Source of the DNA: Bacteroidales bacterium
GTDB lineage: Bacteria; Bacteroidota; Bacteroidia; Bacteroidales; Marinilabiliaceae
Assembly (NCBI GenBank): GCA_024401295.1
Contig: JAKSLG010000004.1
Location: 62,001-126,000 of the forward strand
DNA: 64,000 nucleotides
Direction of reading: 5' to 3'
The notes under the pieces: model-generated
The model's database searches: none
The model's input: the letters and a program-made list of their open reading frames with translations, nothing else
What the model was told of the DNA's origin: nothing
In this document: positions 23,909 to 33,863 of the stretch, one piece after another
Layout: each line of letters begins with the position of its first letter
Position numbering within the stretch: the first letter of the stretch is position 1
Program-made: the position numbers and the translations under genes

Positions 23909-26900
23909 ATGTTTGCTCATCTTCACGTTCATACTGAATTTTCACTTCTTGACGGACAGTGTAAAATCGCCAATTTATTCGACAAAGCTGCTGCCGACGG
24001 AATGCCTGGACTTGCCATCACTGACCATGGCAATATGTATGGCATCAAGGACTTTTTCGATTTGTCGAACAAGAAAAACAAAGACCGCGAGAAGGAAGGT
24101 TTGCCTCGTGTCAAGCCTATTTTCGGATGCGAAGTGTACGTTGCACGTCGTGGACTTGAGCGCAAGGATACCAAAGAAGATCTGGGCGGCTGGCACCTCA
24201 TCCTGCTGGCAAAAAACAAGAACGGCTATCAGAACCTTATCAAACTCGTTTCAATTGGATGGGTTGATGGTTTATATATGCGTCCGCGTATCGACCACAG
24301 TGTTCTTGAAAAATATCATGAAGACATTATCTGCTGCTCGGCATGTATTGGTGGCGAGGTTGCAAAGAAATTTGAGAGCGGAAATATAGAAGAGGCCGAA
24401 AAGGCTATTCTGTGGCACAAGTCACTCTTTGGAGATGACTATTATCTTGAACTTCAGAGACATATATCGCAAGATCCGCTTTTCAATCCGGAATGTTATG
24501 AAAAGCAGAAGCCATACAATGAGTTTCTGGTTGAAATGTCGAAAAAGCATGGCATCAAACTGATATGTACGAACGATGTCCACTTTGTTGATGAGGAGAA
24601 TGGCGAGGCACATGACCATCTTATATGCCTCAATACAGGCAAAGATCTTGACGATCCGAAGCGTATGCGCTACACGAAGCAAGAGTGGTTTAAGACGACA
24701 GCCGAAATGAGTGAGCTCTTTGCTGATATTCCCGAAGCGCTCGAAAACACAGTTGAAATCGTCAATAAATGCGTCGAATATAATATCGAGAATGGTCCTA
24801 TCATGCCGAATTTTGAAATTCCTGCTGAATTCGGATGCGAGGAGAACTATCGCAAAACCCTGACTGAAGAGGACCTTTTCAACGAATTCACGCAGGACGA
24901 GAATGGCAACGTCGTGATGGAAAAAGAGGATGCCGACAAGAAGATAAAGAAGCTTGGCGGATACGACAAACTGTATCGCATCAAATTCGAAGCAGATTAC
25001 CTGCGCCATCTGGCCTTGCAAGGAGCGCGTAAGCTATACTTGATTAAGGAATATGGACATGAGGAATCTGATGCCGACAATAATCTGACGGACGATGAGA
25101 TTGCCGCTTCACTTCGAAGTGACGTATGGGAACGAATCAAGTTTGAACTTCACATCATGAAGACCATGGGCTTCCCGGGTTACTTCCTCATTGTGAGCGA
25201 CTTTATCCGTGCATGCAGTGAAGAGCTCAACGTCTCGGTAGGTCCTGGCCGTGGTTCGGCAGCTGGTTCAGCAGTTGCATATTGCCTCGGCATCACGAAA
25301 ATTGACCCTATCAAATACGATTTGCTTTTCGAACGTTTCTTGAATCCAGACCGTATCTCACTTCCCGATATCGATACTGACTTTGACGATGATGGCCGAG
25401 CACGAGTGATTGAATGGGTTCAACAGAAATATGGTGCAGACCGCGTAAGCCACATCATCACTTATGGTACAATGGCCACGAAAATGGTCATCAAAGATAT
25501 GGCGCGTGTTGAAAAAGTGCCTATTCCTGAGGCAAACCGATTGGCTGGTTTGGTCCCAGACCGTATGCCGGAGGAGAATGGCAAGGCGCTGAAATGCAAT
25601 TTGAAAAACTGCATCAAGGTAGTTCCCGAACTGAAAGCCGCATGCGATAGTCTAGATCCTCACGTTCGAAATGTGATGAAACTTGGACAGATGCTCGAAG
25701 GCAACGTGCGCGGAACAGGTGTCCATGCCTGCGGTATGATCATCGGACGCGACCCGATTGATACCGTCGTGCCTGTTTCGATTGTTGATGACCATGGAAC
25801 AAAGCTGCTCGTGACACAATATGATGGTCACGTAATCGAAAGTACCGGACTCATCAAGATGGACTTCCTTGGTCTGAAGACACTTGGCATCATCAACGAG
25901 GCTCTCGATAATATCAAGGAGACACGAGGTGAAACCATCAACATCGATAAAATCCCGATTGATGATGAACTGACATACAAACTTTTTGCTTCTGGACGTA
26001 CAGTTGGAACATTCCAGTTTGAATCGCCTGGCATGCAGAAATACCTACGTGAACTTAAGCCAGACTGCATTGGAGATATTGTTGCGATGAACGCACTCTA
26101 CCGTCCAGGTCCAATGGATTATATTCCGGCCTTCATTGCCCGAAAGAACGGACGTGAACCTATCACCTACGATATTCCTATCATGGAAAAATACCTGAAG
26201 GATACGTATGGCATCACTGTTTATCAGGAACAGGTGATGCTCTTGTCGCGTCTTTTGGCCGATTTCACTCGTGGCGAATCCGATGCCTTGCGTAAGGCAA
26301 TGGGTAAGAAAAAGAAGGACATTGTTGATGCGATGAAGCCAAAATTCATAGATGGCGGCAAAAAGAACGGACATGATCCGAAGGTTCTCGAAAAAATATG
26401 GGCAGACTGGGAGAAATTTGCATCATACGCATTCAATAAGTCTCATGCCGTTTGCTATGCATGGGTAGCATATCAGACAGCGTATCTCAAGGCCCACTAC
26501 CCTGCCGAATATATGAGTGCCGTTCTCTCACGTTCGCTCAACGACGTCAAGGAACTTGCCAAGCAGATGGATGAATGCAAAGCAATGGGTCTTTCGGTTA
26601 AAGGTCCGGACATCAATCTTTCGCGCCAACGCTATTCGGTTGACAAAGAAGGTGCTGTGCGTTTCGGTCTTGCCGGCATAAAAGGTTTTGGCGAAGGTGC
26701 TGCCGATGCCATCGTTCGCGAACGCAATGCCAATGGCCCATTCAAAGACATATACGACATCGTCGAACGTATCGATTCCGGATTTATCAACCGCAAAGCA
26801 CTTGAATCACTCATACTTGCCGGAGCACTCGACTCGTTCGGCAATATCCGCCGCGAACAGTATATGGACGAAAACGAAAAAGGTGAAGCCTTTCTCGATC

Positions 26901-27883
26901 TTCTGATACGATATGGACAGCGATACAAGGCCGATAAGGAGAACAATGAATGTAACCTGTTTGGCGAATCTATCAATATGGATGTGCAGATTGCACGACC
27001 ACAGATTCCAAGCAACAGCATTTCATGGAGCACCATCGAACGACTCAATCAGGAAAAAGAGCGCGTCGGACTCTTCCTGTCTGCACATCCACTCGACGAC
27101 TATAAACTGCAGTTGCTCTATGCATGCAACACACAAATGGCCGAACTTGAGCGCATTCCTAATCCACGCACAAAGGAAGAAAGCGTTGCACTGCTCAAAG
27201 ATCTTCAAGAAAACAAACCAAGCGAACTTGCTTTCATCAACCAAGTGACAAGTAAGGATATCGTATGCGGTGGAATAGTCACAGACTGGGTGGATGCAAC
27301 ATCAAAAGCCGGTAACCAATATGGTATTCTGACAGTTGAAGATTACTCCGGACCACATAAATTCTTCCTCTTCGGAGCTTCATATCCTCAGTGGCGTGGC
27401 TATGGAGTTGTCGGAATGTATCTCTACATTCAGGCAAAATATGTTCCAAAAAGATTTGTCCGTACACCAAACAGCTTTCTCGACTTGGAGTTCCAAATCC
27501 AAAAAATCGACCAGCTCAATCAGGTTGCGAACCGTTTGCTTGAAGACATCACAATCATGATCGACCACAAAAAACTATCGTCGGCAAACATCAACATGAT
27601 TCAAGATGTTCTAAGCAAAGAGAAAAACCACGTCAGCGATGTCGACGACAAACTCTCCGACGTATATTTCGAGCTCATCGATAATACAAGAAACATGTCT
27701 GTACGACTGCATTCACGAACAAACCAAGCCAAAATCACACCCGAGCTTGTTGATATTCTCAATTCGCAAGACAGCGTCATTGGATGCAAAATCAATAATC
27801 AGATGATTGCTGATGTAACCAATAGCGATGCACAGCAGGATGTGATGGAGGAAGAACCTGTTGATATGCTGTTAGACGACTAA
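23909..27883 (+). CDS. dnaE: DNA polymerase III alpha subunit
   Basis: A 1324-residue replicative polymerase. It opens with a PHP domain (FAHLHVHTEFSLLDGQ, then ITDHGNMYG) and continues with the polymerase core: GPGRGSAAGS at 445-454, PDIDTDF at 486-492 holding two catalytic aspartates, the fingers region with YQEQVMLLSR and ALRKAMGKKK, a helix-hairpin-helix region (LAGIKGFGEGAADAI) and a C-terminal OB-type domain. The frame continues upstream to an ATG at 23831, but the protein family begins at MFAHLHVH, and a promoter candidate lies between the two. It is the only essential replication gene in the window and is flanked by unrelated genes on the other strand. Confidence 0.96.
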   Translation: MFAHLHVHTEFSLLDGQCKIANLFDKAAADGMPGLAITDHGNMYGIKDFFDLSNKKNKDREKEGLPRVKPIFGCEVYVARRGLERKDTKEDLGGWHLILLAKNKNGYQNLIKLVSIGWVDGLYMRPRIDHSVLEKYHEDIICCSACIGGEVAKKFESGNIEEAEKAILWHKSLFGDDYYLELQRHISQDPLFNPECYEKQKPYNEFLVEMSKKHGIKLICTNDVHFVDEENGEAHDHLICLNTGKDLDDPKRMRYTKQEWFKTTAEMSELFADIPEALENTVEIVNKCVEYNIENGPIMPNFEIPAEFGCEENYRKTLTEEDLFNEFTQDENGNVVMEKEDADKKIKKLGGYDKLYRIKFEADYLRHLALQGARKLYLIKEYGHEESDADNNLTDDEIAASLRSDVWERIKFELHIMKTMGFPGYFLIVSDFIRACSEELNVSVGPGRGSAAGSAVAYCLGITKIDPIKYDLLFERFLNPDRISLPDIDTDFDDDGRARVIEWVQQKYGADRVSHIITYGTMATKMVIKDMARVEKVPIPEANRLAGLVPDRMPEENGKALKCNLKNCIKVVPELKAACDSLDPHVRNVMKLGQMLEGNVRGTGVHACGMIIGRDPIDTVVPVSIVDDHGTKLLVTQYDGHVIESTGLIKMDFLGLKTLGIINEALDNIKETRGETINIDKIPIDDELTYKLFASGRTVGTFQFESPGMQKYLRELKPDCIGDIVAMNALYRPGPMDYIPAFIARKNGREPITYDIPIMEKYLKDTYGITVYQEQVMLLSRLLADFTRGESDALRKAMGKKKKDIVDAMKPKFIDGGKKNGHDPKVLEKIWADWEKFASYAFNKSHAVCYAWVAYQTAYLKAHYPAEYMSAVLSRSLNDVKELAKQMDECKAMGLSVKGPDINLSRQRYSVDKEGAVRFGLAGIKGFGEGAADAIVRERNANGPFKDIYDIVERIDSGFINRKALESLILAGALDSFGNIRREQYMDENEKGEAFLDLLIRYGQRYKADKENNECNLFGESINMDVQIARPQIPSNSISWSTIERLNQEKERVGLFLSAHPLDDYKLQLLYACNTQMAELERIPNPRTKEESVALLKDLQENKPSELAFINQVTSKDIVCGGIVTDWVDATSKAGNQYGILTVEDYSGPHKFFLFGASYPQWRGYGVVGMYLYIQAKYVPKRFVRTPNSFLDLEFQIQKIDQLNQVANRLLEDITIMIDHKKLSSANINMIQDVLSKEKNHVSDVDDKLSDVYFELIDNTRNMSVRLHSRTNQAKITPELVDILNSQDSVIGCKINNQMIADVTNSDAQQDVMEEEPVDMLLDD

Positions 27884-27903
27884 ATGATAAATCATGAAAT
27901 ATC

Positions 27904-27940
27904 AAAAGGCGCATAGATATGAGAGTCTATGCGCCTTTTG
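27904..27940. terminator. Bidirectional terminator between dnaE and the lipoprotein gene
   Basis: A perfect 14-bp inverted repeat (27904-27917 and 27926-27939) with an 8-nt loop. Its arms begin and end in A and T runs, so it can act on both strands. It lies 20 nt after the dnaE stop and 22 nt from the convergent lipoprotein stop. Confidence 0.85.
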
Positions 27941-27961
27941 TTAATACTATATTCGTAATTT

Positions 27962-28678
27962 CTACTCCTTATCCTCCTCAAACGTCTGGGACTTTCTTGC
28001 AATCGTCTTAAATTCACTTTCGCGATATACTGCCACTTCATTAGATGTATACACTTGAACTCGAACCGAATCAGATGTAAGATTTAATACCGACGAGAAA
28101 GGAACAGACATCGACAACTTCCCGTTTTCATATGCAGGTCTCATCGTAAACACCTGATATGTGTTGTAGATTCGCAATGGACTTTTATCCTTGTTAAAAG
28201 CATTAAAGATGAAACCAACGCTATTGATAGAAGATTTTTTCTCCTTAATGACGGCACGAATGTAATCGCCATCATAAGTGAACGACAACAATTCTATCTC
28301 TGGCAAAGTATCTTTCGTTTCACACTTCAACGTAATAGCATCAAGAGTTCTCTGTCCCTTCTTTGCACGTGCATCTATCGTAATTTTTCCAGACAATTCG
28401 TTGAGCGACTTGAAACTCTGCGAATAGTCAGTTACAAAACCATAGTCGCTTATTCGTTTCAAATTCAACTTAATATCACCACTCAACTCAATTGTATCGA
28501 GAGCAAAATCAGTATAGTTAGACGTAAAGAAGATGTATGGCGTGAATTTGTCAGAACTCTCCTGAAGCACATAGCCTCTTGTTGTTACTCCAAAGTCAGG
28601 CGTCTTCTCCTCTTCGTCAATACATGATGACATCATTGCCATCAAAGCTGTAATTACAGCTAATAATCTGATTTTCAT
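27962..28678 (-). CDS. Lipoprotein of unknown function
   Basis: A 238-residue protein with a lipoprotein signal peptide (MKIRLLAVITALMAMMSSC) and no membrane helices after it. The mature part is predicted mostly beta with alternating hydrophobic residues. The layout recalls NigD-like Bacteroidetes lipoproteins, but I cannot assign it firmly. The frame opens at 28693, but ATG 28678 places the signal peptide directly at the start. A TATATTTG element lies upstream on the minus strand near 28712-28719. Confidence 0.7.
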   Translation of the reverse strand: MKIRLLAVITALMAMMSSCIDEEEKTPDFGVTTRGYVLQESSDKFTPYIFFTSNYTDFALDTIELSGDIKLNLKRISDYGFVTDYSQSFKSLNELSGKITIDARAKKGQRTLDAITLKCETKDTLPEIELLSFTYDGDYIRAVIKEKKSSINSVGFIFNAFNKDKSPLRIYNTYQVFTMRPAYENGKLSMSVPFSSVLNLTSDSVRVQVYTSNEVAVYRESEFKTIARKSQTFEEDKE

Positions 28679-28734
28679 GTTTATTTTTACCATTTTTTTT
28701 ATTTACGTGTGCAAATATACACAAAATGGTACAA

Positions 28735-29523
28735 TCAAACACGCTTGAGCGGATATTTCATGCCTGAGTATGAAGTGAGCTCGCAAACGAATGAACCAAC
28801 GGCAAGATCGAATTTGATTCGCATTGGGACATGATTGTCGTCGCATGAAATCCATACGTGCATATCATCATTGCTTTTGAACGAACGGCCTTTTTCAGTA
28901 ACAGGCGAAAACTTATAGCAAAGAATCTTGCCAAGTTTTGTGTTGATAACCTCCTTGCCCATGTAACGGATAACAAGAGGATAGAGCTTGCCCGAAAAGA
29001 AAGTATCGTATTTGATTGTATCGCCTACTTCGAGATTGTCGTTGAAAGTATTATTGCGTGCATGATAGAATGCAGAAACCATGTCGAGTGTATTCATTGG
29101 TACATCAGATGTACCAATGCGTGACGATGTAACTTTCTGAGCATCACGATCATAAGTAACTTCCTCATATCTCTTGTATCGACCTTCGCTAATATTGCGT
29201 ACGGCAAGAACAGGCAATTGAGTATCCTTGTCGATATAGCTTTCGTATGCATCACGAACCTTATAGACAACGTCAGCCAATCCTGTCGTTTCACCTCTGA
29301 CAACAACATGGTTTGTGTTAATACCATTTATCGTAGTGTCGCGAACTGTAAAATAGCCCTTACCACCTGTGATGAAACCATACTTGACGGTATATTCGAG
29401 CGACTCGCCATTTTGATAAGCGATATGTCCTGTATTTGTATCGGCTGTGTAAAGTCTCTGTGCCTGAGCAGCGATGCCAAAAACCGAAATGGCAGCGATT
29501 GCTATTGTAATTCTGAGTTTCAT
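28735..29523 (-). CDS. Secreted DUF3108 domain protein
   Basis: A 262-residue protein with a signal peptide (cleavage likely after AQAQ near residue 22). The mature part matches DUF3108: ESLEYTVKYGFITGGKGYFTV near the start, a VVRGETTG segment, DMVSAFYHARN, and VWISCDDNHVPMRIKFDL near the end. Proteins of this family are found in the envelope and their role is unknown. It is a single gene between the lipoprotein and the acyl-activating fusion gene. Confidence 0.8.
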   Translation of the reverse strand: MKLRITIAIAAISVFGIAAQAQRLYTADTNTGHIAYQNGESLEYTVKYGFITGGKGYFTVRDTTINGINTNHVVVRGETTGLADVVYKVRDAYESYIDKDTQLPVLAVRNISEGRYKRYEEVTYDRDAQKVTSSRIGTSDVPMNTLDMVSAFYHARNNTFNDNLEVGDTIKYDTFFSGKLYPLVIRYMGKEVINTKLGKILCYKFSPVTEKGRSFKSNDDMHVWISCDDNHVPMRIKFDLAVGSFVCELTSYSGMKYPLKRV

Positions 29524-29581
29524 GGCTTTGCGTTTTTAAGAGTTATACTTCTACCCTATTCATCTCAAACATTGTGCCAAA

Positions 29582-29620
29582 AAACAAAAAGAGACTGACA
29601 GATTTGCATCTGACAGCCTC
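29582..29620 (-). terminator. Terminator of the acyl-activating fusion gene
   Basis: On the minus strand a 13-bp stem with one mismatch and one G-U pair (29608-29620 with 29591-29603) is followed by a U-rich run with a single G interruption. It lies about 30 nt after the stop at 29652. Confidence 0.75.
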
Positions 29621-29651
29621 ATATTTATATAAATATCTAATCTATTGAGAT

Positions 29652-32147
29652 TTACGCAATATCAGCCAATTTTTGATTTTCCTCAATTGTTTTGTAAACA
29701 TCATCCGTCAACTTCTCATAAGTCTGCTTTTGCGGATAAATTGGCTCAAGGAATTCCACCTGCACCTTATGCGGACGTGGCAGAATCGAGCCTTTTGGCA
29801 TTGCATCGAAAGCGCCTTTTATTGAAACAGGAATGACCGGCACATTGAGTTCACGGCTGAGAATTGCAAATGTCTTCTTGAATTCACCAAGTTTTCCGTC
29901 AGTGGTGCGAGTGCCTTCTGGGAAAATGATGATGTTTTTCTTTTTCTTGAGGGCTTCACCAAGTTTCTGGATCGAGTCTTTGAGGTTGCTCATATCCATG
30001 ATTATGACATTATGACGATTCGCAATAAACTTCAGAATAGGACGTTTGACGTGCTGTTCTTTTGCGTAGAAATATGTGTTTTTGATTGTACGCAGTTTCA
30101 AGAACGACATGACGAACATGCCATCGAGAAAACTTTGGTGATTTGGCGCGATGATGACAGGACCATTGTCCGGAATGTTTTCAACACCTTTGCCTGTAAG
30201 CTTGAAGAAGAGCTTGAAAAAGAGTTTGGAAATCTTCACAAAAATTCCACCCGTGAACCAAGTCTGAGGAAGTTTGAGATTTGTATGTTCGCGAAGAATC
30301 TTCTTCCAATCAATTTTCTCTACTTCAATTCGTGTTTTGTAGTCGGCAACATATTCGGCCATATCCGAAACAGACTTGAACGATGTAATCTGGTCTGTTG
30401 TAATGTCCATTCCGAACGTGCTCGAAATAAAGACCTGCAAACCTACTTTATCGAGCGAGTCGAATGCAAGATCGAGTTCGATATGGTCTGTTGGTCGCAC
30501 TTTGCATCGTTTCTCGTCAGTGATATAACGTTTGATGATACGGTATTCCTCAAGATCAGGATCAACAATTTTGTCGTCATCATTTGCATTATGAACATCA
30601 CTTGCAAGAAGAGAAGGCAACTTGAAGCGCTGAAGTTTATCGAGTTTTGTTCGTGGCAAATCGCCATGATACACAAAAAGACTCATAAGCTTCTTGTATG
30701 GCGCAACGCTAAGATTGTATGGTTCAAGCACTTCGCGTTTCAACTCCTGTTCAATCTGTTCATCTGTCTTGCCATCCGCAAAATCTTTCTGAGGAACGAT
30801 TATGGCGCGAAGCATATCGCCGTCCTGAATGACACCAACCTCTTTTACATAAGATGAATATTCCTCTATCTTGAATTCAATCTCGTTAGGATTGACATTC
30901 TTGCCATTTGAGAGGACTATAATCTCTTTACGACGACCTGTTATGATAAGACGGCCTTTTTCATCGAGATAGCCAAGATCGCCAGTATAGAGCCAACCAT
31001 CTTTGAGCACCTGTTCTGTCTCTTCTGGGCGATTGTAGTAGCCCTGCATGATGTTGCGACCCTTTGCGCACACCTCGCCATTACGTATTTCAACAGTTAC
31101 AGCAGGCATAGGCTGTCCCGAAGCACCCGGACAAATGTCGTCTGGACGCGTGAACGAAATCATTGGTGCGGCCTCTGTCATGCCGTAGCCTTCAAGCACG
31201 TCGAGACCTATTGTCTTAAGTCCGATAGCAATCTCCTTGTCGAGAGCAGCACCACCACATACGCAATATGTAATTTTGCCACCCATCTTCGTACGTACAC
31301 TCTTGAAAATTGTACGTGAAAGAGTTCGACTGCCAACAGTCTTACACAGTTTGAAGAGCATTCGCGTAATGAAATTCGCATCAATCTTACTCTTTATGCC
31401 TTTATAAAGTGTTGACCAAAGACGTGGAACGCCAATGATTATGGCAATTTTGTTATTCTGGAGTGTGGCCATTATGTCGCCTGCAGCCATTGAAGGCGCA
31501 AAAGCAACACCACCACCAGCAAAAATTGGTGCAAGAAGCGAACCGACAAGCGGCAGAACATGATGAAGTGGCAAAAGGATCATCGTCTTGCGTTCCTCAT
31601 TGAATATAGGAACATCTACCGATACCGATTTGATGTTTGAGTTTATATTCTCAAACGAAAGCATAACGCCTTTTGGCGAACCTGTCGTACCTGAAGTATA
31701 AATTATGACAGCAGTGTCTTTCTCGTCATATTCAATGTTAACCTTGTCACCTTCGAGGGCAATTCGCTCATAGTCATCAATTACATTGACACTCTTGATA
31801 GAACAACTGCCATAGACACTCATAGCTTCAGCAATTGCATCTTCTGCCTCTTGCTTTTTGCTGCTAGAAACCCATATACATTCTGGTTGACAATCATTTA
31901 TGATATATGCGACATCGTGAACAGTAGAAGTTGCATCAACAGGTACGGCTATGCCTTTGTTGTTCCAAATAGAGAAAAAGGCATAAGCCCAGCCTTCACG
32001 GTTTTCTGAAAAAATAACTGTTTTTGCACCCTTATCCTTAGGAGTAATTCGAGCAAACATGCCTATTCGAACAAGCAGTTCTGAATAGCTTATATGGTGA
32101 TCACCAGCCGTAATGGCTATCTTGTTAAAGTCTTTAATCATAATCAA
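29652..32147 (-). CDS. Fused AMP-dependent acyl ligase, acyl carrier domain and acyltransferase
   Basis: An 831-residue three-part protein. Residues 1 to about 520 form an AMP-binding acyl-activating enzyme (YTSGTTGSPKGVML at 150-163, GYGMTEAAP, YTGDLGYLDEKGRL, GRRKEIIVLSNGKNVNP). A carrier-like domain follows, with the phosphopantetheine serine in AFDSLDKVG near residue 562. The C-terminal 200 residues form a PlsC-type acyltransferase with NHQSFLD near 667 and FPEGTRT. It could activate a free fatty acid, hold it on its own carrier domain and pass it to a lysophospholipid, resembling the Aas idea. The TAACTTTG at 32170-32177 is a possible -7 element. Confidence 0.85.
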   Translation of the reverse strand: MIMIKDFNKIAITAGDHHISYSELLVRIGMFARITPKDKGAKTVIFSENREGWAYAFFSIWNNKGIAVPVDATSTVHDVAYIINDCQPECIWVSSSKKQEAEDAIAEAMSVYGSCSIKSVNVIDDYERIALEGDKVNIEYDEKDTAVIIYTSGTTGSPKGVMLSFENINSNIKSVSVDVPIFNEERKTMILLPLHHVLPLVGSLLAPIFAGGGVAFAPSMAAGDIMATLQNNKIAIIIGVPRLWSTLYKGIKSKIDANFITRMLFKLCKTVGSRTLSRTIFKSVRTKMGGKITYCVCGGAALDKEIAIGLKTIGLDVLEGYGMTEAAPMISFTRPDDICPGASGQPMPAVTVEIRNGEVCAKGRNIMQGYYNRPEETEQVLKDGWLYTGDLGYLDEKGRLIITGRRKEIIVLSNGKNVNPNEIEFKIEEYSSYVKEVGVIQDGDMLRAIIVPQKDFADGKTDEQIEQELKREVLEPYNLSVAPYKKLMSLFVYHGDLPRTKLDKLQRFKLPSLLASDVHNANDDDKIVDPDLEEYRIIKRYITDEKRCKVRPTDHIELDLAFDSLDKVGLQVFISSTFGMDITTDQITSFKSVSDMAEYVADYKTRIEVEKIDWKKILREHTNLKLPQTWFTGGIFVKISKLFFKLFFKLTGKGVENIPDNGPVIIAPNHQSFLDGMFVMSFLKLRTIKNTYFYAKEQHVKRPILKFIANRHNVIIMDMSNLKDSIQKLGEALKKKKNIIIFPEGTRTTDGKLGEFKKTFAILSRELNVPVIPVSIKGAFDAMPKGSILPRPHKVQVEFLEPIYPQKQTYEKLTDDVYKTIEENQKLADIA

Positions 32148-32196
32148 AATATGTTGACAAAAACTGCGGCAAAGTTAGCAATAATATATGAATATA

Positions 32197-33099
32197 TCAC
32201 CTTGCCAAGAACTTCAACTGAACCTCAAGCATCTGCATTTGATGCATGATAAATCCGTGATTATGTGCTATTTGAACTGGACGAGTATAAAGATAGTTGA
32301 TTTCCATCGGCCTATGAAAATCAAAGTCCAGTTTCATTGAAGGCGAATATGGAACCATGTCAAGAGTACTTTTTATCATTGCATCTGCAAAATTCTCGCT
32401 AATATTCTCAACACCGCAAGCCCAGGCTGCATGAATAACCTCAAGCATCTGATTATGCACAATCCGACGCATTTCCGGAACAGATAAAAGATTGCTTGTC
32501 TGAGTATTCATGACGACCGTCATACCATTGAAAGGCATGTTCCATACGGCCTTTCTCCATCGCGCTTCATTATATTCAACATTGCGCACACTCACTCCGG
32601 AATCCTCAAAATCAGCAAGCATCATCTCATAGCGTTTAATGTCGCGACAAGAATAATTACCAATATTGATGCTTCCATAAAACTGATGATTGACAACGCC
32701 AGGCTCCGTCTTTGCCGAACAGATAAACGCCAAACCTGCTGCAAGTTGCACGCCTGGAAACATTGCTTGCACATCATCTTCAACGCCAATGCCATTCTGA
32801 ATCAGCAAAACAATGGTATCTTCCTTCAACAAGGACGGCAAAAGCGACGGCAATAACGCATTGTTGGTCGTCTTCAAACCCACAATCACAACATCAACCT
32901 TCGGCATCTCAAGTGTACTATTATAGGCTTTTACATCGTCAATATGAAAATCACCATTACATGATTTGACGTGAAGACCATGCTGACACACATAGTCATA
33001 ATCATTATGGAACAAAAAATGAACTTCATGACCGCCACGAGCAAGCATTGCACCATAATATCCGCCAATGGCACCTGTTCCTATAACAGCATATTTCAT
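32197..33099 (-). CDS. 2-dehydropantoate 2-reductase (ketopantoate reductase family)
   Basis: A 300-residue protein with an N-terminal NADPH-binding Rossmann motif (AVIGTGAIGGYYGAMLARGGH), LLIQNGIGVED, and a C-terminal helical domain with KAVWNMPFNGMT and PSMKLDF. The family reduces ketopantoate to pantoate in pantothenate and CoA synthesis. The panE assignment is by family; related enzymes with other substrates exist. It is 22 nt downstream of the formate/nitrite-type channel gene. Confidence 0.85.
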   Translation of the reverse strand: MKYAVIGTGAIGGYYGAMLARGGHEVHFLFHNDYDYVCQHGLHVKSCNGDFHIDDVKAYNSTLEMPKVDVVIVGLKTTNNALLPSLLPSLLKEDTIVLLIQNGIGVEDDVQAMFPGVQLAAGLAFICSAKTEPGVVNHQFYGSINIGNYSCRDIKRYEMMLADFEDSGVSVRNVEYNEARWRKAVWNMPFNGMTVVMNTQTSNLLSVPEMRRIVHNQMLEVIHAAWACGVENISENFADAMIKSTLDMVPYSPSMKLDFDFHRPMEINYLYTRPVQIAHNHGFIMHQMQMLEVQLKFLAR

Positions 33100-33121
33100 T
33101 GTCTATCAGATTTATATAAAA

Positions 33122-33721
33122 TCAATCACGCCAAACTGCCCGATATAAATTACAACCAACAAAGTTTCCAATAACAATGCTGACATAAAATATCATTGTA
33201 TCCAATGCATTCTCGGCAAGGAAAGAAACCGGAACGCATAAATAATAGAAAGCATCGGCCACACAGTGTGGGAAACCGCACATGATAAAGAGAGGTACAC
33301 CAAAAATGAGTGGCAAATTTTGCCCCTTGCGCGCAAAAGTTACAGCCGTAGTCATTATGAAACCACAACCAATCGCCAAAACACCGCCAAAAAAAGGTCC
33401 TGTCTGGAGTCGTCCTTCCAAAATCTTCTGAGCCGTATCCTGCAATGGCATCGGCGAGCAGCGGACCATCATTGCTACAGCTAAACATCCAATGATGTTG
33501 GCAAACAGAACCAACATAAGCGTGGCAACTTCACCACGCTTGATAAAACCTGCAGTGCCTGTATAGAGTTTCAGACCGTAGTGGACAACCGTCAGAAGAC
33601 CAAAGGCAAACATAACTGCACCGATTATGCTTTTTTCTGCCAGATAGCCAAATCCTGCTATGCCAATACAAACGCCTGCCAGAAAACTTGAACGTATGAT
33701 TTTAATAATGTCATTATTCAT
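33122..33721 (-). CDS. Short formate/nitrite transporter family protein
   Basis: A 199-residue membrane protein with about five or six hydrophobic helices. It shows family-like segments such as FGLLTVVHYGLKLYTGTAGF, where FNT proteins have an LFTGN-type motif, and GNFVGC near the end, where they have GNxxGG. It is shorter than the usual 250-280 residues of FocA/NirC. I read it as a distant FNT-family channel for small anions; the substrate is not predictable. Confidence 0.7.
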   Translation of the reverse strand: MNNDIIKIIRSSFLAGVCIGIAGFGYLAEKSIIGAVMFAFGLLTVVHYGLKLYTGTAGFIKRGEVATLMLVLFANIIGCLAVAMMVRCSPMPLQDTAQKILEGRLQTGPFFGGVLAIGCGFIMTTAVTFARKGQNLPLIFGVPLFIMCGFPHCVADAFYYLCVPVSFLAENALDTMIFYVSIVIGNFVGCNLYRAVWRD

Positions 33722-33794
33722 AACAAATCAGTATTTCAAAGTTCAAAATTAAATTATTTTCAATGATTATGGTGCAAAAGACGAATATATCAAT

Positions 33795-33838
33795 CACATA
33801 AAAACAAGAAACGGCCGTACAAAAAGTACGACCGTTCC
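33795..33838 (-). terminator. Terminator of secDF
   Basis: On the minus strand an 11-bp stem with one G-U pair (33826-33836 with 33810-33820, AAAAA/TTTTT loop) is followed by a U-rich stretch. It lies about 28 nt after the secDF stop. Confidence 0.7.
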
Positions 33839-33863
33839 CAATTATAGAGAGAAATCTAATTGA

